Below, piece after piece: positions 1 through 8,500 of a stretch of DNA of 52,651 bases. Made by a program: the position numbers and the translations under genes. The notes beneath the pieces are model-generated. The model made no database searches. It saw only the letters and a list, made by a program, of their open reading frames with translations, and had not been told where the DNA came from. The stretch is taken from NCBI GenBank assembly GCA_964547875.1, contig CAZJPE010000006.1, positions 1 to 52,651 on the forward strand, given 5' to 3'. Position 1 is the first letter of the stretch, and every line of letters starts with the position of its first letter. This DNA is from JAUSIK01 sp964547875 (GTDB lineage Archaea; Nanobdellota; Nanobdellia; Pacearchaeales; GW2011-AR1).

Positions 1-2
1 AG

Positions 3-107
3 ATGAAATCAAAAGAGGTGGTTAAAGAAGAGTCATTTGACGAGGCGTTAGATGAGCTTGATCACGACGAACTTTTTGAAGGCCTAACGTCAGCAGAAGA
101 ATGGTAA
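3..107 (+). CDS. Small acidic protein, possibly 3' end of a longer gene
   Basis: An open frame from an ATG three bases into the window encodes 34 residues, rich in Glu and Asp and ending in EEW. It stops at TAA 105-107, just before a strong terminator, which supports a real plus-strand transcript. The window edge hides anything upstream, so this may be only the C-terminal tail of a larger protein. No family is recognised. Confidence 0.35.
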   Translation: MKSKEVVKEESFDEALDELDHDELFEGLTSAEEW

Positions 108-116
108 TTTCTTTGG

Positions 117-147
117 GTGCCTCTTAGGAGGCACTTTTTATTTTTTT
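117..147 (+). terminator. Hairpin plus T-tract terminator
   Basis: GTGCCTC (117-123), loop TTAG and GAGGCAC (128-134) form a perfect 7-bp stem. It is followed by TTTTTATTTTTTT (135-147). It lies ten bases after the stop codon of the small plus-strand ORF, as an intrinsic-style terminator would. Confidence 0.75.
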
Positions 148-225
148 ATAAAAAAATAAAAAGTAATGTCTAAACATTGATAATATCTACGCTCGATTAA
201 GAATTCATTCAACCTATTATAATGC

Positions 226-780
226 TCACATCGCTCTCTTCAAATTAAAAAATTCCCTGATTTTGCCAAGCTTTTCATACAATCCAAGCAGCCTTTCCTG
301 CGTTTCTCTTCTCTCGCCTTCTGTCAAGTTTAATGACAATAATTTCTCATAGGCAAGCATTGCGCTGTTTCTCTTATCATTCTGGAAATAATGCTCTGCC
401 TGATTTTTATAATAATCAATCTTTTTCTGCTTCATCTCCCACTTGTCTCTTTCGCCCCCACATGAAAGCGCTTTTTCAAATGCAATATCAGCAGCTTCAA
501 AGTTTCCTCCTTTTACAAATAGCTCTGCAGCCCTGACAAAATCAGCCATCTTTGACTTGTCTGCAGTATTTATTGGCGCAGCCCCCATCATCATTTTCCC
601 CGCCTCAAGAAACATTTTTCTCCCCTCATACAATTCACTAAGTTTAATTAAAACAAATCTTCTGCTGTCAAAGTCCAGCTGCTGTTTCAAACAACTTAAT
701 AAATAGTCAATCTTGACATAATCACCCATTGTTTTCAATCGCGCTTCTATCTCTTTTCTGTTCGCCTCTTTTACTTTCAT
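226..780 (-). CDS. TPR-like helical repeat protein
   Basis: This 184-residue soluble protein is mostly alpha-helical. Repeating helix pairs carry TPR-like spacing, for example AAELFVKGGNFEAADIAFEKAL around residues 83-104 and a similar unit around 126-149 (AEHYFQNDKRNSAMLAYEKLL). TPR folds usually mediate protein-protein contacts, and no enzymatic motif is visible. It starts at ATG 780 and is separate from its neighbours. The TPR assignment rests on pattern rather than a strong consensus, so the partner and role are unknown. Confidence 0.6.
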   Translation of the reverse strand: MKVKEANRKEIEARLKTMGDYVKIDYLLSCLKQQLDFDSRRFVLIKLSELYEGRKMFLEAGKMMMGAAPINTADKSKMADFVRAAELFVKGGNFEAADIAFEKALSCGGERDKWEMKQKKIDYYKNQAEHYFQNDKRNSAMLAYEKLLSLNLTEGERRETQERLLGLYEKLGKIREFFNLKRAM

Positions 781-934
781 GAATTAGCATATACATCAGT
801 GTTTATAATTTTTATTGTTTTGTATATTTGAGGCTATTCTATTAGGAATCTTCATTAGCAAAAATTCTCATGGAAAAATTAGGCGATTAAATTACTTCAG
901 CCTTTTGCTATATTCGAGAGAACAAAAAGTTTGG

Positions 935-1261
935 TTAATTATTTTGGTCTCTCGTTATAGAAATATCCAAGGGCATTGACATATCAAGCTGCTTTAGAAC
1001 ATTTTTAAGAAGTGCTTCTTTTGCTCCGGCCTTGAAACTAAGAATTCCTATGCTCTCAACTTCATGAGTTTTCCTATCCCTCGTTACAAAAATGCCAGGC
1101 TCAATGTCTTCAGTGTATTCTGTTTCTGGCGGAAGACCGAACGATACCTCTAAGAAATATTATGACGAACAGGGAGATATATCAATTGTTTCTTGATTCT
1201 TCATTGTACAGCCATCATAAACAATCTCTGCATTTTTATCAAGTAATAAATAATAATCCAT
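935..1261 (-). pseudogene. DUF2283-like gene interrupted by an in-frame stop
   Basis: Reading from ATG 1261, one frame stays open to TAA at 937-935 except for a single TAA at codon 34 (1162-1160). The part after the stop contains FLEVSFGLPPETEYTEDI, then EPGIFVTRDRKTHEVESIGI. This resembles the small DUF2283 family, which has a short beta strand and then a ...PGI/V...D...G.IIGIEIL core. The part before the stop (MDYYLLLDKNAEIV...) is unrecognised. A nonsense mutation, a base-call error, or two separate coding pieces are all possible. It lies 16 bases downstream of the EF-1 alpha stop codon on the same strand. Confidence 0.5.
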
Positions 1262-1277
1262 ATTATAAATTGAGAAT

Positions 1278-2555
1278 TTACTTCTTCTCTTTCATCTCAA
1301 TGCAAATGCCTGCTGCAACAGTAGCGCCCGCGTCTCTGATTGCAAAACCTGCCATATGAGGATTATTAGCATGAGTTTCCAAGACCAAATTTCCCATAGG
1401 CTTGATTTTTACTTTTGCGACATCTCCAGTCTTCAAAAAGTCAGGATTTTGCATCTTGCTTCCGTCAGGATTAGTTTTCTCAATCAATTCAATAAACTGG
1501 CATGGCACTTGTGCAGTATGCACATGGAAAACAGGAGTATATCCTTTAGCAATTACAGTTGGATGCGAGATTACGGCAATCTGCGCGACAAACTCTTCTG
1601 CTATAGACGCAGGCTTAGAAGCATCACAAATAACATCTCCTCTTGCTATGTCTTTCTTTCCTATTCCTCTGATATTAACTCCGACATTATCTCCAGCTTC
1701 TGCTTGAGACAATTGCTCATGATGCATCTCTACAGAGCGCACCTCTCCTTCTATGCCTTTCCCTGTCTTTCCAGGCAAAACAAGTATTTTCTGCCCAATC
1801 TTCATAATCCCTGTTTCTATCTTTCCAACAGGAACTGTTCCAATGCCTGTAATTTCATATACGTCTTGAATAGGCATTCTTAATGGTAGATTAGTAGGTT
1901 TCTCTGGCTCTTTGAATTTATCAAGCTGCTCCAAAAGAGTTGGCCCTTTATACCATGGCATTTTGTCAGATTTCTTTGTTAAATTATCTCCCTTAAATCC
2001 TGATATGGCTAAGAATGTAATCTCCTCAAGCTTATATCCTGCTTCTTTCAATATCTTGGAAACATCTGTTTTAATCTTGTTAAATGCTTCTTCCTTATAT
2101 TCCATAGCGTCCATCTTGTTTATGGCAACCGCTATCTGCTTAACTCCCATTGTTCTTAATAGCCAGACATGCTCTTTAGTCTGTGGCTGAACACCCTCTT
2201 TTGCAGAAACTGTCAAAAACGCGGCATCAGCCTGCGAGGCCCCAGTAATCATATTCTTGACAAAATCCCTGTGTCCGGGAGCGTCAATAATAGTAACTTC
2301 ATACTTATTAGTAGGAAGCTTTTCATAAGATAAATCAATAGTCAATCCCCTCTCCCTCTCTTCCTTGATTCTATCCATGAAATAAGCAAACTCAAAACCA
2401 ACTTTCCCATGCTTCTGCGCCTCTACCTTTAATTTATCTAGCTCTTGCTGTGGCAGTTTCCCTGCTAAGAACATCAAATGCCCTATTGTAGTGCTCTTCC
2501 CGTGGTCAACATGTCCTACAAAGACAACGTTGATTACTGGTTTTTGCTTTGCCAT
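1278..2555 (-). CDS. tuf: Translation elongation factor 1-alpha (aEF1A)
   Basis: This GTPase delivers aminoacyl-tRNA to the ribosomal A site. The G1 motif GHVDHGKS is at residues 14-21. The G3 motif DAPGH and the G4 motif NKMD follow in the usual order, then the two beta-barrel domains (PLRMPIQDVYEITGIGTVPVGKIETG...). At 425 residues it has the normal archaeal length. The start ATG 2555 sits 28 bases after the TATA-like motif at 2583-2595, giving a nearly leaderless transcript. It is not in the rpoA transcription unit here; a toxin-antitoxin pair and other genes lie between. Confidence 0.97.
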   Translation of the reverse strand: MAKQKPVINVVFVGHVDHGKSTTIGHLMFLAGKLPQQELDKLKVEAQKHGKVGFEFAYFMDRIKEERERGLTIDLSYEKLPTNKYEVTIIDAPGHRDFVKNMITGASQADAAFLTVSAKEGVQPQTKEHVWLLRTMGVKQIAVAINKMDAMEYKEEAFNKIKTDVSKILKEAGYKLEEITFLAISGFKGDNLTKKSDKMPWYKGPTLLEQLDKFKEPEKPTNLPLRMPIQDVYEITGIGTVPVGKIETGIMKIGQKILVLPGKTGKGIEGEVRSVEMHHEQLSQAEAGDNVGVNIRGIGKKDIARGDVICDASKPASIAEEFVAQIAVISHPTVIAKGYTPVFHVHTAQVPCQFIELIEKTNPDGSKMQNPDFLKTGDVAKVKIKPMGNLVLETHANNPHMAGFAIRDAGATVAAGICIEMKEKK

Positions 2556-2582
2556 TTTCGTAAATGGATTTATTTCAGAAGG

Positions 2583-2595
2583 TATTTAAATCTTT
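2583..2595 (-). promoter_or_regulatory. BRE/TATA promoter of tuf
   Basis: On the minus strand the motif reads AAAGATTTAAATA. It lies 28 bases before the tuf start codon. The same AAAGATTTA-A-A pattern precedes several other genes in this window. Confidence 0.7.
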
Positions 2596-2647
2596 TTGTT
2601 TTTGCTAAATTTTAATTATATTTTATTCAAATTTTCAAGAATAAACG

Positions 2648-3034
2648 TTATTTCCCAAAGAACTTTTTCATCTTATCCCAATAATGCTCTTTCCAGCCTT
2701 CGTTAATACCTTTAAAATGCTCTTGAGGAACTCCCTCATGTGTAAACTCAAGTTCTGTCTTTCCATCCTTTTCTTTTAAATTAAATGTAACTATAGAATA
2801 AATTCCTTCATTCCAATCTTTGCCTCTCCATTTCTGCACAATCTTCTTTCCTTGAACTAATTCTAAATTCTCCCCCTCAATCCAGTCTCCATAAGCATTA
2901 ATCTTATCTCCAACTTTCTTGCCTATATTTGCCGGAGCCCCTGTAAAAGCGCTATGCTTCTTAGAATCCATCAATGCCTCATATACGTCCTTGGCGCTTG
3001 CATTAAATGTGACTTTTTGCTTGATTGTTTTCAT
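2648..3034 (-). CDS. SRPBCC / AHSA1-like domain protein
   Basis: This is a 128-residue single-domain protein of the START/SRPBCC superfamily. It opens with KQKVTFNASAKDVYEALMD and shows the AHSA1-type pattern (HSAFTGAPANIGKKVGD, then W.GKDWNEGIYS, then ending W..HYWDKMKKFF). Related proteins bind hydrophobic ligands or Hsp90 partners; the ligand here is unknown. The ATG at 3034 is 22 bases from the TATA motif at 3056-3068, so the mRNA is probably leaderless. It is divergent from the orphan gene at 3089. Confidence 0.85.
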   Translation of the reverse strand: MKTIKQKVTFNASAKDVYEALMDSKKHSAFTGAPANIGKKVGDKINAYGDWIEGENLELVQGKKIVQKWRGKDWNEGIYSIVTFNLKEKDGKTELEFTHEGVPQEHFKGINEGWKEHYWDKMKKFFGK

Positions 3035-3055
3035 AAAATAAATAGCTAAGTTCGG

Positions 3056-3068
3056 TATATAAATCTTT
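3056..3068 (-). promoter_or_regulatory. BRE/TATA promoter of SRPBCC gene
   Basis: The minus strand reads AAAGATTTATATA, 22 bases upstream of ATG 3034. The adjacent TTTATAAATA at about 3066-3075 on the plus strand probably serves the divergent orphan gene. Confidence 0.65.
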
Positions 3069-3088
3069 ATAAATAAATTTAAAGAGTA

Positions 3089-3418
3089 ATGAAAATGGAA
3101 AATAAAGACTTTATACCAGAAATTTATAAGGAAACTATTTATTTAAATGGAAAGATTAGTGAAAGAAGATATGGCCTTTTAGATTCTGATATCATTGAAG
3201 TTGGTTCTATAGAAGCTCTTGCCTTAACAATAAAAAATTTATCAAAATTCAGACCGCACATGCATGAACCATTTTATTATAAGAATAGAGAAGACAAGAC
3301 CATATCTATAAAAACGCAAAACGGAATTGAGATGAAAGTTAAGGAGGGATTTAATGAGCGCGAGTTATACGCGCTTGCAAAACTTGCTACTTCGCAAAAA
3401 GATAATAAGATGCAGTGA
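3089..3418 (+). CDS. Hypothetical 109-aa protein
   Basis: This soluble, charged protein of unknown family is divergent from the SRPBCC gene. A second ATG at 3095 (MENKDF...) is about 20-24 bases after the plus-strand TATA motif, so either methionine could start a leaderless message. It shows mixed alpha/beta character with no catalytic motif (…HMHEPFYYKNREDKTISIKTQ…). Codon use matches its neighbours. Confidence 0.65.
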   Translation: MKMENKDFIPEIYKETIYLNGKISERRYGLLDSDIIEVGSIEALALTIKNLSKFRPHMHEPFYYKNREDKTISIKTQNGIEMKVKEGFNERELYALAKLATSQKDNKMQ

Positions 3419-3476
3419 AGATGATTTGGAGATATTATTTAATGATATATTAGGATCAATAAAAGATGAAGATTGA
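3354..3476 (+). CDS. Possible 40-aa overlapping ORF
   Basis: ATG 3354 opens a second frame inside the end of the preceding gene. It runs to TGA 3476 and encodes an acidic C-terminus (…CSEDDLEILFNDILGS…) that looks coding. It could be a translationally coupled small gene, or the original C-terminus of the 109-residue protein shifted out of frame. Support is weak. Confidence 0.25.
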   Translation: MSASYTRLQNLLLRKKIIRCSEDDLEILFNDILGSIKDED

Positions 3477-3479
3477 GAA

Positions 3480-3905
3480 TCATCCCAAAACAGCCAAAAT
3501 CCCACCCATCAGAGCAAGATTAACAAGTTGATAAGAAACATTAATCAAATAATATTTAACGCTCCTGCCTTCCCATAAAACGCTTCCCAATAAAACCGGC
3601 ACAATAAATCCCAGCCAGAGCCAAAAGCCAATCTGCATGCCCTCTAAAAAACTACCAATTCCCACTAGTTTAATAAAAATCCCTAAGACAAAAGCCATAA
3701 CTAAAGAACCAATAAAAGCAGCAAAATATAATCTTCCCATTCCCTTTTTCTTTGCCTTTTCCATCTCTTTCATGCTTATTCCTCCAGCCTTCATCCAGGC
3801 ATTCCCAAATAGCAGAGGCGAATACCATAAGCTTCCAATTATTATAGAAACAATTGCTGAAACAAGAACAGCTAAATAATTAATATCAACATTTGGAATT
3901 GCCAT
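3480..3905 (-). CDS. DUF1761 integral membrane protein
   Basis: This protein of about 141 residues has four predicted hydrophobic helices. It carries the DUF1761 signature: YLAVLVSAIVSIIIGSLWYSPLLFG near the N-terminus and a WLWLGFIVP helix later. The family has no defined function. ATG 3905 is preferred over an upstream TTG at 3911 because the TATA-like TATATTTAAATAC at 3931-3943 lies 26 bases upstream, implying a leaderless transcript. It is convergent with the orphan at 3089. Confidence 0.85.
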   Translation of the reverse strand: MAIPNVDINYLAVLVSAIVSIIIGSLWYSPLLFGNAWMKAGGISMKEMEKAKKKGMGRLYFAAFIGSLVMAFVLGIFIKLVGIGSFLEGMQIGFWLWLGFIVPVLLGSVLWEGRSVKYYLINVSYQLVNLALMGGILAVLG

Positions 3906-4036
3906 ATTCAATTGTATTCTAGAAGAATAATATATTTAAATACTTTTTGAAAGATAAAAACTAATAATCTTCATATCTCTCTGATAAAAACTATTCTCCT
4001 TATATTATCAATATTTTTCCTTCCTATTTCGAAAAA

Positions 4037-4162
4037 ATGAATAATAATGTTAAGATTGACGAATGGTGCATTAAATTCCTTCTTAAAAATAGATTGCCCC
4101 AGCATCTGCAAATTCCAGATTATTATAAAGATGTAAGAGTATTCAAGGAAATAAGAGAATAG
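4037..4162 (+). CDS. Possible 41-aa small protein
   Basis: ATG 4037 to TAG 4162 encodes a short, plausibly folded peptide (…KIDEWCIKFLLKNRLPQHL…) with ordinary amino acid composition. No homologue is recognised. It sits in an 850-base interval that otherwise contains a small inverted-repeat element, so it may be a remnant. Confidence 0.3.
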   Translation: MNNNVKIDEWCIKFLLKNRLPQHLQIPDYYKDVRVFKEIRE

Positions 4163-4199
4163 TTAAATATCACATTCTTTTATTATTAATGTATAGGGC

Positions 4200-4578
4200 G
4201 ACTATGTGTAAATTTGATACCTCTTTTTGTTAATTTTTTTGAGAGAAGAAATAGGTTTTATTCCTCTGTTTTGTGATATCTCTCAGCCATATCGACGATA
4301 TCTTGAATCGTTCCAAGATATTTTATTACTCTTTGTCTTGGTTTTCCTTTGACTTTGGTTGCTTCAACAATGTAATAATACTTTCTTTGTTTGCTCCTAC
4401 CGAACTTTTTAACTCTTAGGAACATTATTATTCATAGGCGCTACTATTTATATAAATACACCTGATATAGAATATAAATATTTATATACTAATAGGCATT
4501 TTATTTATTAGAAGCTAAAAATAGATTGGGACTTCTTCAATTTTTATCTAAAATAAGGCTTATTTTTTACACATAGTC
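4200..4578. mobile_element. Small inverted-repeat element (IS/MITE-like remnant)
   Basis: GACTATGTGTAAA at 4200-4212 recurs as its exact reverse complement at 4566-4578, bounding 379 bases. Inside, on the minus strand, is a 55-aa reading frame resembling the N-terminus of an IS1634/IS4-type transposase. The right end falls in the last codons of another small ORF (4560-4685). No target-site duplication could be recognised next to the repeats. It is best read as a decayed, non-autonomous element. Confidence 0.5.
4258..4425 (-). CDS. Transposase N-terminal-like fragment (55 aa)
   Basis: ATG 4425 to TAA 4258 encodes a basic peptide beginning MFLRVKKFGRSKQRKYYYIV, followed by EATKVKGKPRQRVIKYLG. 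This pattern (…K..Y..IVE..R..GK.RQRVI..LG) is typical of the extreme N-terminus of IS1634/IS4-family transposases. The catalytic DDE core is absent, so it cannot be a working transposase. It could be a domesticated small nucleic-acid-binding protein or simply debris inside the inverted-repeat element. Confidence 0.5.
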   Translation of the reverse strand: MFLRVKKFGRSKQRKYYYIVEATKVKGKPRQRVIKYLGTIQDIVDMAERYHKTEE

Positions 4579-4685
4579 TCTGCAACAGCAACAATTTTAT
4601 TATAATTGTCAATACTAAACGCATCTTCAACTGGCATAAAAGTTATTTTCTTTTTCCAATTGCTAACTCTAAATCCATTTATCAT
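4560..4685 (-). CDS. Possible 41-aa ORF ending in the element repeat
   Basis: ATG 4685 to TAA 4560 encodes 41 residues (…FRVSNWKKKITFMPVEDAFS…) of coding-like composition. Its last codons lie in the right inverted repeat of the element. The natural C-terminus may therefore have been replaced by insertion. No family is recognised. Confidence 0.3.
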   Translation of the reverse strand: MINGFRVSNWKKKITFMPVEDAFSIDNYNKIVAVAETMCKK

Positions 4686-4728
4686 AAAAACCTCAAAAAT
4701 AAAGATTATTTAAATTTATCTTAAATAG

Positions 4729-4741
4729 AAAGATTTATATA
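4729..4741 (+). promoter_or_regulatory. BRE/TATA promoter of the RHH-PIN module
   Basis: AAAGATTTATATA ends 24 bases before the antitoxin start codon at 4765. Transcription would begin at or next to the ATG, giving a leaderless mRNA. Confidence 0.7.
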
Positions 4742-4751
4742 CATATTACCA

Positions 4752-4767
4752 CATTTGTATACAAATG
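4752..4767. promoter_or_regulatory. Perfect 16-bp palindrome over the antitoxin start (putative operator)
   Basis: CATTTGTATACAAATG is self-complementary over all 16 bases and contains the ATG of the RHH antitoxin. It sits between the TATA box and the coding region. Dimeric RHH antitoxins commonly autorepress at such palindromes, so an operator role is likely by inference. Confidence 0.65.
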
Positions 4768-5061
4768 GAAGAAACGATATCAGTCAGAATACCCAAAGAA
4801 GAATTGAAAGAAATAGAATACATATCAAAATATGAGAAAGCCACAAAATCAGCCGTACTAAGAGAGGTTTTGGATAAGGGAATTAAGGAAAAGAAATTAG
4901 AAATAGCTCTAGAAAAATATCAAAAGGAAGAGGCGACAGCGTCAAAAGCTGCGAAAATGGCTGGCTTGCCATTAACGTTATTTTTAGACATTTTATATAA
5001 AAAAGGAATTAATTACCATTATGATATTGAAGATTTAAGAGAGGATTACGAGTTGGTATGA
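4765..5061 (+). CDS. RHH/UPF0175 antitoxin
   Basis: This 98-residue protein has an N-terminal ribbon-helix-helix segment (METISVRIPKEELKEIEYIS-type strand and helix, residues 1-45). A UPF0175-like C-terminus follows (ASKAAKMAGLPLTLFLDILYKKGI, about residues 58-81). UPF0175 proteins are antitoxins of PIN-domain toxins. Its TGA overlaps the toxin's ATG by four bases (ATGA at 5058-5061), so the two are translationally coupled. The palindrome at its start codon suggests autoregulation. It would bind DNA and neutralise the downstream nuclease. Confidence 0.85.
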   Translation: MEETISVRIPKEELKEIEYISKYEKATKSAVLREVLDKGIKEKKLEIALEKYQKEEATASKAAKMAGLPLTLFLDILYKKGINYHYDIEDLREDYELV

Positions 5062-5591
5062 TAATAGATTCTTCTTCTTTAATAATATTTGCGAAATTAA
5101 ATAAATTAGACATTTTATTAAAATTATATGAAAATATTGATATCACAAAAGAAATCTATAAAGAAACTGTTCAAGAAGGATTAATTATTGAAGCCCCAGA
5201 TTCAAAAATTATCAAAGAATGTGTAGAGAATAAAAAGATAAAGATTATTGAATTAAAAAAAGAGTATGAAGATTTTTCTGCAAAACTTAGAGAAAAATAT
5301 TATCAACTTGGCATTGGAGAATCAGAGTCTATAGCTCTAGCTATACAGGAAAAAGAAAGGATAATTATAATGGACGAAAAAATAGGAAGACAAGTTTGTA
5401 AATTGTATGGCCTAAAACCTATTGGAAGCTTAAGGATATTATTAAATGCTTATAAAAATAATATTGTATCAGAATCTGAACTTAGAGATATTATAAATGA
5501 GATGGTAAAATACAAATTTAGACCGGGTGGAGACATTTTAAATGAATTCTGGGTAATTTTTGAGAAGATAAAAAAGAAAAGACGCCATTAG
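5058..5591 (+). CDS. PIN-domain toxin (DUF3368-like ribonuclease)
   Basis: This 177-residue protein has the DUF3368-type PIN arrangement. D4 lies in the first strand (MIIDSSSLI), the acidic pair is in GIGESESIALA (E88, E90), and a third acidic site is in IIMDEKIGR (D106). Together these would bind the metal of the RNase active site. It is immediately downstream of, and overlapping with, an RHH/UPF0175 antitoxin. The likely role is growth-arresting RNA cleavage when the antitoxin is lost. It converges on rpoA, with seven bases between the ends. Confidence 0.88.
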   Translation: MIIDSSSLIIFAKLNKLDILLKLYENIDITKEIYKETVQEGLIIEAPDSKIIKECVENKKIKIIELKKEYEDFSAKLREKYYQLGIGESESIALAIQEKERIIIMDEKIGRQVCKLYGLKPIGSLRILLNAYKNNIVSESELRDIINEMVKYKFRPGGDILNEFWVIFEKIKKKRRH

Positions 5592-5598
5592 TTGTCTA

Positions 5599-8500
5599 TC
5601 AATCCTTCTCCGCCCGCTTCTTCGCTTCCTTGTCGTCCTTTCTCACTAATGGCCCTGTAACTTGAACAAGCAAGCCGGGCAATCCTGTTCCGACAGGAAC
5701 AGGCTGGTTCAATAAAATATTTTCAATGACTGAATTCAGTTCTTCCTTTGAGCCCTTCAAAGTTGCGCCCACAAACTGCTTGTCAGGGATTTCAAATGTA
5801 GCTCTTGCTAAAATGCTTGCCTTTTCAGAAATAATTCCCATCCTTGTAACACCTTTAACAACTCCAGATGAAGTCATTGCATCAGCAATTAATTTTATAT
5901 GCCTTTCATTTATGTCAAGCGCCTGCGATTCAATAACCTTTTTTATCTCGTTGATTATTGTCTGCCTCGCAGCTTCTATGCCAAGAACATTCATCACATC
6001 ATAAATATCATTTGAAGTTACTTTCATACCGTCAACCCCCTTGAAGCCAATTACGTCTTTCATGTTAGAGCCAGCTGTAACAATGACATAATCCTTTCCT
6101 CTATGCGATACGAAAACTTGCAAAATTCCCTTCACTCCAGATATTATGCTGTCTTTCAATTTTTCTTTTAACTTATATATTGCCTTGAAATCTAGCTCAG
6201 AAACATCCATGCTGATCTTTAAGTCATTCTCTCTTACTTTCAGACCCTTTTCTTTTAATCTCTCAAAGATTTTCCCAGGTCCGATATGCACGCTCCTCAA
6301 TGCTTTTGAATCCAGAATTATTTCAATTTTCTTATTTGCAAAGTCTATCTTTATTTCAGATAAAATCTCGCTCAGTTTAACTTCTTTGATTTTTTCAGCA
6401 ACGATTCTCGCATCCTTCTCGTTATTATGCTCTTTGTCAAGATATATTTCCATTAGGGGAGTTGACGGCTGCTTTCTGGCGTCTATAATTTCAATTAATC
6501 TTGGCAAGCCCTGTGTAACCTGCATTTGCGAGATTCCAGCATGATGGAATACATTTAATACCATCTGCGTTGAAGCCTCTCCAAATGATTGAGCAGTAAT
6601 GACTCCAACTGCCTCTCCAGGCGTGACTTTGTTGTCATTCAAATGCAGCTTTGAGACATCCTTTCCATCATCGCCATATTGAAACTGCACGATATTTTCA
6701 GATGCGTCTCTTACGCTGTAATCGTATTCGACCTTCAAGTCTTGCAGGGCATAAACCAATCTTCTATACAAATATCCTGATTTGGGAGTTCTTAGAGCAG
6801 TATCCATCAAGCTATCTCTCCCAGTAATCGCTCCAAAGAAAAATTCAGTTGGATTTAAACCGTCTAAAAATGAAGACTTAATAAATCCTAATGCGCCTGG
6901 CTCCAAATCTCCTTTCTTAAAGCCTGATAGAGTTCTTTCATTGTAGCCAAAGTTAATTCTCTTTCCCCATAACGCCTGTTGTCCTACGCAGCATCCTATC
7001 TGCGTAATGTTCAATAAACTGCCCTTTGCTCCTGGTACAATCATTTTGTTTACATTGCTTTCAGCTGGGAAATACTCTCTCACAATATCCCCAACTTCTG
7101 TTCTTACTTCATTCAATATTTGTAATATCTTTGTTTCTCGTGTTTCTTCAAGAGTTTGTCCAGGCATTGCCTCAAGCTCCCCTTTTTTGTAATTCTCTAT
7201 AACCTCTTTCGCTTTGCTGTCTGCTCTCTTTAATACGTCACGTGTCATCTCCTTGATTTTTTCAGTTACGTTCATGTCATCTAAGGATAATGTATATCCT
7301 CTCGATGTTAGATACAAAGTTCCAAGCATAAATGCCTTGTTGATTGAATCAATCACAATATCCCTTGGGAATTCTCTGTCTAAAACTTTTATCATCTCTC
7401 CCTCTTCAACTCCAAAACTGCTTTTGCTTGTAATTAAATGTGGCACGCTGATATTGGATGTTTTAGGAATAACTTGGGCAAAAACCTCGTTTCCTGGAAT
7501 TTTCTTTTTCCTAATAGGGTTTACTATGCCAATTGCATACAAAAGTTGATCAGCCTCGCTTCTGTCAAGTTCGTCCTTTCCTAATAGATAAGCTCCAGTG
7601 ACTGCATCAGATATTGTCCCGACTAAATTTAAATTATTCTTTGAAGAAATAATGTTGTTGTTGATATCGAGCAATATCTTTGCCTCTGAATATGCCTCTT
7701 CGGTCTGCGGGCTATGAATATTCATCTCATCGCCATCATAATCTGCATTATAAGGCTGGGCAGATGCAGGATGCAGCTTAAAAGTTCTATCTGGCAGTAC
7801 TTTTACATAATGAGCCATTAGCCCTTGTTTGTGCAATGTAGGATGTCTATTAAATAATACAATGTCTCCATCACGAAGATGCCTTTCTACTTTATACCCA
7901 GGCTGCAATTCAGTGCAAATCTCTTCTTTCAAATCTTCGCTTATTCTTTTTCTCTTTCCATCAGGTCTTATTATATAATTCGCCCCGGGATATTTATATC
8001 CTTTTCTAATAATCTCTTTCATGAATTCTATATTCATGCTCGTAACAGATTCTAAAACAGTGATAACTTTAGCCACTTCCAGAGGAATGCCAACTTCGTT
8101 TATTTTTAAATAAGGATCAGGTGACACAACTGTTCTTGCAGAATAATTTACTCTTTTTCCCGCTAAATTTGCTCTGATTCTTCCTTCTTTTCCTTTTATT
8201 CTTTCAGTAATTGTCTTCAAGGGCTGGCCTGATCTGTGCCTTGCAGGAGGTATTCTTGAGATATTATTGTCAAAAAAAGTCGTTATGTGATATTGCAATA
8301 AATCCCATAAATCTTCTATGATAACCTCTGGCGCCCCTGCATTTAAATTCTCCCACAATCTCTGATTGGCCCTTATAATATCAGACAATTTGTGCGTTAA
8401 GTCATCCTCGCTTCTTGTCCCTTCTTCAAGCGTAATGCTTGGCCTGACTGTCACAGACGGTACTAATAATAAGGATATTACGGCCCATTCAGGCCTTGCT

